64,000 nt of DNA. Source: Valencia hispanica. Its lineage: Eukaryota > Chordata > Actinopteri > Cyprinodontiformes > Valenciidae. Location of the stretch: positions 33,657,371-33,721,370 of the forward strand of contig OY747707.1 in assembly GCA_963556495.2 (NCBI GenBank), read 5' to 3'. Of the stretch, positions 58,124-64,000 are shown in pieces. The notes under the pieces were generated by a model. The model was not told the DNA's origin. It worked only from the letters and a program-made list of their open reading frames with translations, and ran no database searches. The translations under genes were made by a program, and so were the position numbers. The stretch's first letter is position 1. Each line of letters opens with the position of its first letter.

Positions 58124-59049
58124 TTTTGAGATGATGGTTAGGTGGAGGCGCTACAACAATGTGAGGCAATCATACTAAATGTCCATGACCACAAAGAAGA
58201 GCGTAGCTCGATTTGTTTGCCAACCTCCAATTAACACGAAAAGAAGACTGTTGATGACTGAAGCATTACAGAGGTAACTAGCTGGAAATACTTTACTTAA
58301 ATTATATTCTTCTCCAACTACCAGATACACTTATTTTCATCTATCCTTACACATTCTATTAAGCTTAGTCGTTACTGCCCATTGACAACGTAGTTTGATT
58401 TGTCTGCACTGCGTAGGATTGCCACCCATTCTGTAAAATACTAAATTGCCTTGGCATGAAAATGTTGACTCCTATATTCAACAAAGCCTTTTAAATTTAT
58501 GCTGATCCGTTACAGGTTTACTTTTTTCAGACGATAAAAAGGCTGACCCAAACAATTTGTAGCTTTTGGAAGGAGAACATGGTGAAAAGGCAGAGAGGTG
58601 GTGGAGATGATATAGGTGAGAGAGAAAACTTTGACAGCTACTCTCGATCCATTTCAGGATAGAGAAGAGACCTCTGTCCCTAAAGTTTTAAAAAATCTGA
58701 CTGGCATTATTACATTCACTATAATTCACAAAAGAATTTGTTATCATTATTACATTGACACCTATGGCATTTATGCCAAAAATTTTGCATACAATGGGCA
58801 AATAAGTATGTGCTACACCATTTCATGGAATTTCAGTGAGTCTTCATGCATGAGCCTAGGTTCCCCTGATGCTTCAGATGATGTCCCTTTCCATGAATTT
58901 ACTCACATAAGTGCACACACATCATACATACGTACTTTTACTTTAGTTTTAAATAAAGTATTACATTTATATTCAGTTTTGGTCTCTACTTTGTAATCAG
59001 TGAGCATTGGATAATGGATAGAGGACCGTGGTAATTTTGAAACTCTGAA
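58124..59049. other. Intergenic sequence, no gene recognised
   Basis: At 58579 a short frame MVKRQRGGGDDIG is followed by a splice-like GTGAGAGAG. It has no recognised family and is left unassigned. Otherwise AT-rich. Confidence 0.4.
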
Positions 59050-59640
59050 TACGGCCTTCTCTAGGTGGCTTTAATAATGACCTTCAGATCATCTCCATTC
59101 TTTGTTCTGGTGACTCTCATCTTCATCATGTCACAACCCAACAGATTCTCTGTTGGGTTTGTGGAGTGAACTGGCCAATCAAGCAGAGTGATACCATGGT
59201 TATTAAAGAAGATGTTGGTCCTTTTCGCATAGTGGACAAATGCCTGGTCCTGCTGAAAAATGAAATCAGTATCTACACATTTTGTCAGCAGATCGGTCTC
59301 AGGATGGCAACAGCTGTAGCTCATATCCTTAACACATCTTTGTGTGGTGGCTCTTGAAGATCTAACTCCAGCAGCAATCCACAACTTGTTAACATCCCCC
59401 CAACTATTCAATAGATTTTTCATTACAATATTCTAAAAACTGTACCAGTTGCTGGTTTACCTTTTCCCTTAAAACTAAGATTCCATTAACATGCTTGAAT
59501 GAAGAACTTTGTACACAGTCAGCTTATGTACCAAATACCGTTGAAAGCTTAACGTCTTTGTAGGAGAGGTCAGTGACTGCTGGACAACTGTCAAATGAAC
59601 AGTCTTCCCTGTGATTGAGAACTGAATCATCATATATGGG
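59050..59640 (-). mobile_element. Decayed Tc1-like transposon, third family
   Basis: At 59423-59061 the minus strand reads KLWIAAGVRSSRATTQRCVK (DNA-binding part), then jumps by internal deletion to DTDFIFQQDQAFVHYAKRTN and LDWPVHSTNPTENLLG. These hold the second Asp and the final Glu blocks of a Tc1 transposase. An N-terminal remnant (GKTVHLTVVQQSLTS) lies at 59610-59560. This family differs from copies A/B. Confidence 0.78.
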
Positions 59641-59998
59641 TTCATGAGATCCTCTTCAGAAATCAAATAAATTAACTAAAATAACATAAAGCATATTTAT
59701 GCAACCAATATTGAAACAGATAAAAAAAAATAGTTGATATTGTTTGTCTTGTCATAGATGCAGTTTTACTGATTTACTAGTCATCATCATTGTATATAGT
59801 CTTGAACTGTTGTTTTAATGGGTGTCAAAAGTTTAGTAACAACTGTTAAAAGCCTTAGCATAACATTTTGACATTAATTAAAAAAAAAAAATTCTTATGC
59901 AAATAATATACTTTTTGAGAGAAACTTAATCTTAGGTTTTCATGAGCTGTTATTTATTTTCGATCAAAATGACCAGAAACATTCCCTTTAAATTGCAT
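59641..59998. other. AT-rich intergenic sequence, no feature recognised
   Basis: Contains only A and T runs. Confidence 0.5.
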
Positions 59999-60003
59999 TA
60001 CCT

Positions 60004-60870
60004 TGTTAGGTTTCTGTGACTGTGTGCTGGAGATTGGTGTGTGTGTTCTTCCTCCTACGTTCTCTGCAGGGCGTGTCACGCAGCAGCTCCAGCTGGTTCC
60101 AATCATCACTCATCATCCTCCAGTTTAAAAGGGGAGCGGATCCTCAAGGCTGGCGCCAGTTGGTTCTCACTTCTAATGTGATATAGGGCCAAACTCACTC
60201 TTGAGCAATCTTAACTGATTAACTGCTCTAGATCAAGTATTTTCCAGGGCTTACCCTTTGCCTTCCTTGTTGTTTCTCCCAGGAACTCTTATGACATATT
60301 CCCAGAATCCTCCAAGGGGGAAATTCTCCTTCAGCCTGAGTCCAGTCCTGGTCAGCCTCTGCACTGCTTCGCCGCTGGTAACATTTCTTCCATACTCACC
60401 TTCATCACCATATTCCACCTAGCTGCTTGCCTGTCTGCCCAGAAGACACCGCCACCCAATATACAAAGAGGAACTTACCAACTTCCGTCATCCCTCTGGA
60501 TCATCCTCCGAACTCCTCAAGACTCCTCACCTAAAAGAAACGACAGGATAAGCAATTTCAAAACACTCATCTCCAGCCAACCTCAGATCACGGATTCCTA
60601 CAGTTCCCTCTCTCCGTCACCACTTACCGGACAACAAGTAAGATCCTCCTCTTCACATCTTCAAGATATCACATCACCTCAGACTGTATTTAACCCTGTA
60701 CCTGTTTCCTCTCTTAGTCCAGTCCAAATCTGCTGGTTCTTCCCGAGATGATCCTCCGGCTTTTCTTCCCACACCTTTCCGTTCAGTAAATCTTTTACTA
60801 ACACTAATCATCGTCTGTTTGCTGACTGGAATTGTAGCCGCTTCAAGAGTCAAAACAAATGAGCATGTCA
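60004..60870 (+). mobile_element. Solo LTR of a retrotransposon
   Basis: The 867-bp sequence starts TGTTAGGTTTCTG and ends GAGCATGTCA, with TG...CA ends. It is flanked by the 5-bp duplication TACCT (59999-60003 and 60871-60875). A TATA-like TTTAAAAGG lies at 60123-60131. The orientation is inferred from that box. Its ends resemble those of the LTR at 50036-50848 (CATGACA against CATGTCA), so it probably belongs to a related gypsy-type family. No internal coding region remains. Confidence 0.88.
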
Positions 60871-60875
60871 TACCT

Positions 60876-62865
60876 GGTATGTAATGTGTATTTCTAATAT
60901 ATTGTGCTCACTTTTTGATTCGATTTACTGAAATTACATAAAATAAGTATTTGATTTAGTGAGATGTGCCTGCATAATATGTAGAAAAATAGCAACCCAG
61001 ATTATCAGCAGCATTAGTGTATACATGTAGGTAAATGTACACCTTTTTTCTGCTTTATAATACAGTTCAATTCATTGCTTTATTCCATTCTGGAGGCGTT
61101 CACTTTTGGGGAGAAAATTATGTAACAAAAGGTTTTGATCTTCACCAAGCACGACATTTGTCTCCAGAAAAAACAAACCCATAAATAAAACCTTTAACTT
61201 AACCACCACAAAATCAGTGGTAAACACCCACAGTGAAGAGGGAATACCAGCTGACTCTCTCTTTCATTTGAGACTCGAATGGCCAAACCGTCTTTCTTGT
61301 TTTGGTCATTCTGCACCCAAAGCAGTCCACCCAAGCATGAGATTCTTTTAAAACAGTTTTCTCACACAGAGGTGACCTTTTGAGGATATCATGCCAAGTG
61401 ATGCCAGCTAGTGTCAGGCCCTAAATAGATCAGTAATGACCTGCACATCACTTTTTCCCAAGCTATCTTCACACTTGGACGAGTGCGTAGAAAGACTCCC
61501 GTTTCAGTCATTAATGGCTGCCTTTGGCGAGCCTGAAGCAGGAATTCTCATGAAAGGTAAAAAACAAAACTAAAACACCAACCTCCAGCCTGGGAGTTGC
61601 TGTGTTACTGGAGATGGATTTTCTCTCTTCACAGTGTGAGCTACTGCCAAGTCTGAAATCAATCCTAAGAGGGAAAATTAAGAATGCAGGGGGTTGCTGC
61701 AAACTCATGCACTCTCCAAAAATACTTAACAGTGGTAACATGGTGTTTAATAAGAAGCCTAGTATTCTGTGGAACTGTTATATAAAATTGAGAGGAAAAA
61801 CAACTCAGCCATTTGCTATTGTGGACATAAACTAGACAGTGTTTCTAACTTCTGTTTTACGGTTTGCTCTCATAAGGAGCAAGGGTAAGAAATCCTCTGT
61901 ATAATTAAAATTGACTTTTTAGAATAGATATTTAAACATCACACTTGCATGCAAAAAAACAAGAACTTCATGCAGTTTAGTTAGTGACTTTTCAGTGGAC
62001 CAAAAAGTAAAACACAAAATCAGCAATGAGTTGCTTGAAAAAGTGTCAAACTTAAGATGTTGTTATACTGTTTCCACATATGTTAGCACCTCTATAAATT
62101 GATTTTATGCTGATACAAAGATTTAAAAACTAAAGCACTATCACATATGTAATGTATGTAAATTAATAACGGATACCCCAAGTAAGCATGCCTAGGCTAG
62201 TGATTCATCATCAGTGCAGATAGAGCATATGCAAAGCATAGAATATAAATAATGGTGTTATCAAGTCATGCTGTTATGTTTTGAAGCACTAAAAGAAATT
62301 TTACAACACGTCTTATTAGCGGAAGTACTCAACAAAATAAAGCAAAATCGGGTCATTGTGGTACATTTATGCCATCATTGAAGACACAGATTACATGCAG
62401 ATCAAATGTGCACCTATGTCGAAGAAAAGGGTTATGAAAAAACTCCTGGATAAGAAAGTACACAAAGTTTAACAGGCTCCTGCATCCCTGGCATGTTCAT
62501 TGTTTTCAGCGCTACTTGCATGTCAACTGTACGTGCAGATTATTCATTCCACTATTGTGTAAACGTATTCTTTTCAGATGAACAATGGAAGACTTTTTTG
62601 GAAATGTTGTAGTGTAAACCGGTCCTCAGATATAAAGAAAAATGTTGCAGAATTGTTTCATACTCAAAGCTGCTTATGCCTTTGGTAACTAGCCCACTCT
62701 ATCTCCGGTTGCTCACCAGCCTTTCACGATAAAGGCCGTCCATTTCTGCAAAGCACTTTCAGTGCTTGCGGTCTGCCCCACTCCGGCATTGTGGTCCTTT
62801 ACAGCCTGATATTCTCACCGGGCTGGGTCGAGCCGACCCTATTGGAAAAGGGGCAATAGACACTG
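60876..62865. other. Intergenic sequence, no gene recognised
   Basis: AT-rich to about 62700, then increasingly GC-rich. No coding signature was seen. Confidence 0.5.
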
Positions 62866-62945
62866 CAGCATGTCCTGGGTCTTCCTCTGGGTCTCCTCCC
62901 GGTGGGATGCGCCTGGAACACCTCACCAGGGAGGCGTCTAGGCCC
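62866..62945 (-). repeat. Short Rex3 fragment
   Basis: TGTCCTGGGTCTTCCTCTGG, GTCTCCTCCCGGTGGGATGC and AACACCTCACCAGGGAGGCG match 10439-10513 of the Rex3 copy with few differences. The match begins and ends abruptly. Confidence 0.75.
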
Positions 62946-62989
62946 CACCCCAAGAGCCAGTCACACTGCCAAGGTCGCCGTATTTGGCC

Positions 62990-64000
62990 ACTGCTCTCCC
63001 ACCATGCTTTACCACCATGTGGGATTTGGCAGTCTGCTTGTCTCCATCCTAGAGGGTTGGGGGACCACCTCCTGGGTCCAGTGACTGGTTCCTCTGCTGG
63101 GGCATCGGTACCTGGCCCTAGTATAGAGTGTGTATGGGGAGTTTTAGTGTGCAGTGTCCTTCTTGTGTGTCTTGGTGTGCAGGTGAGACTGTGTGTGTAA
63201 GAGTGAGGGAACGTATGACTGTCTGTGTGTTCCTGTGCATACGTCAGGTTGGGTCTTGGGCTGCCCTCTCACCTGGCGCATCTCAGGCCCCCCACCAAAT
63301 GAAGGGCCTCTTCCCCTCCATCATTCCCTGCTAGTGACTGATGCCTCTGCCCGCCGGTGCATTGGTGGCTCTCGGTGTCCAGGGCTCGGTGCTCGGAGGG
63401 CATGCCGGTTCATCCCTGGTGCCTGCCTGGCTGGGCCTGGGTGGACTGAGGAATTGGTCGACCGGTGTGCCGGGCCGATGTTCTCCTTTTGGCGCCTTTG
63501 GCCAGGACACCTCTTTGGGAGGGGCCAATTTGGCTTGGTGGGGTTCGGGCAGGCGTCTCCGCTTGATCGCCTGTTCTGTATGTGTCATGCTCGGTCGGTT
63601 CTTTGGTGGGTTTGATTGACCTTGGTTGGATGCTTGGTCTTGGTACTCTGCGGTGTGCAGAGTGGGGATTCGGGAGCTGGTTGAGCTCAGTGTCTGGGTG
63701 CTAGCTGGTCTTGGCCTGGGGATGCCGTCCTTCCACTGGGGCTATTGGTGTGGTGCCCAGATATTGGGCAGGGGATGCATTGGGATGTCGACACTGGAGA
63801 TTGTCTTTGGGCGACGGGTCCCTGCCGGGGGATGGTGCGCCCTCGGGCCTCGGGTCTCCTGGCCCATGGCTGGATCTGCCCTGGCGTAGCCAGTTGCCGG
63901 TGGAGCCCATGGGTTTATCTCTGCGGCCCCGGGCCCCTGCATTGTAGCTGCTGGATGTTCCCCTGGGGCTCTCCTCTGCTCCTGTCTTGGGGGTCAGCCC
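62990..64000 (+). repeat. G-rich L1 3' region, second copy (continues past the window)
   Basis: GGCAGTCTGCTTGTCTCC, GGGGCATCGGTACCTGG and TGTGTATGGGG near 63029-63140, and CACCTGGCGCATCTCAGGCC and GCCGGTGCATTGGTGG near 63270-63370, align in order with the minus strand of about 2890-2240. The stretch is G-rich with many overlapping open frames on both strands that I treat as non-coding. Confidence 0.75.

Noticed and set aside
58616..58996. 126-codon open frame
   Set aside because: No initiation context, no domain and AT-rich. Recorded only as unassigned sequence.
62766..63947. Open frames of 60-144 codons at the window end
   Set aside because: Same reason: GC-rich repeat homologous to the L1 3' region, with no consistent frame between the two copies.

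Overview
This is a transposon-rich stretch of a teleost fish genome. The evidence is an intron-split vertebrate cell-adhesion gene together with fish-typical mobile elements: Rex3 and Rex1 retrotransposons, several Tc1-like families, L2 and L1 LINEs, Ty3/gypsy LTR elements, hAT, pogo and piggyBac relics, and an RTE/SINE-like repeat that ends in ATGG repeats. The species cannot be named from the window.

The only cellular gene I can support is a junctional adhesion molecule of the JAM2 type (jam2), on the + strand between 8108 and 14283. Eight exons are visible, and all introns between them start with GT and end with AG. They encode most of two Ig domains, a transmembrane helix, a short proline-rich tail and a C-terminal PDZ ligand. 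The signal-peptide exon and the first residues of the mature protein lie upstream of the window. The 5' intron holds a Tc1-like transposon with an L1 LINE inserted into its end (1-6422) and a Tc1 relic (6890-7590). Intron 5 holds a truncated Rex3 (10302-12004) and a short dispersed repeat.

From 14.8 kb to the end no host gene could be recognised. The region is AT-rich sequence packed with mobile elements. The best preserved is a full-length Tc1-like transposon (15737-17344) with an uninterrupted 339-codon transposase. Others with clean target-site duplications are a hAT-type element (40796-41547), two solo LTRs (50036-50848 and 60004-60870) and four RTE/SINE-like insertions (near 22.5, 36.8, 51.1 and 52.0 kb). 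Older relics include five further Tc1-like copies, pogo, piggyBac, L2 pieces, a 2.9-kb Rex1-like LINE (about 42.2-45.1 kb) and a decayed Ty3/gypsy element (53.9-55.8 kb). Several are nested, which gives a relative order of insertion.

The last kilobase (about 62990-64000, + strand) is a diverged copy of the G-rich 3' region of the L1 at the start of the window. Much of the overlapping open reading frame content in both GC-rich blocks is explained by base composition rather than coding. I found no tRNA, rRNA, CRISPR or previously unknown gene system. The notable features are the nested transposon architecture, the long G-rich L1 tail, a 120-bp stop-free intron inside the jam2 V domain, and a short piggyBac derivative that keeps its zinc-binding tail.
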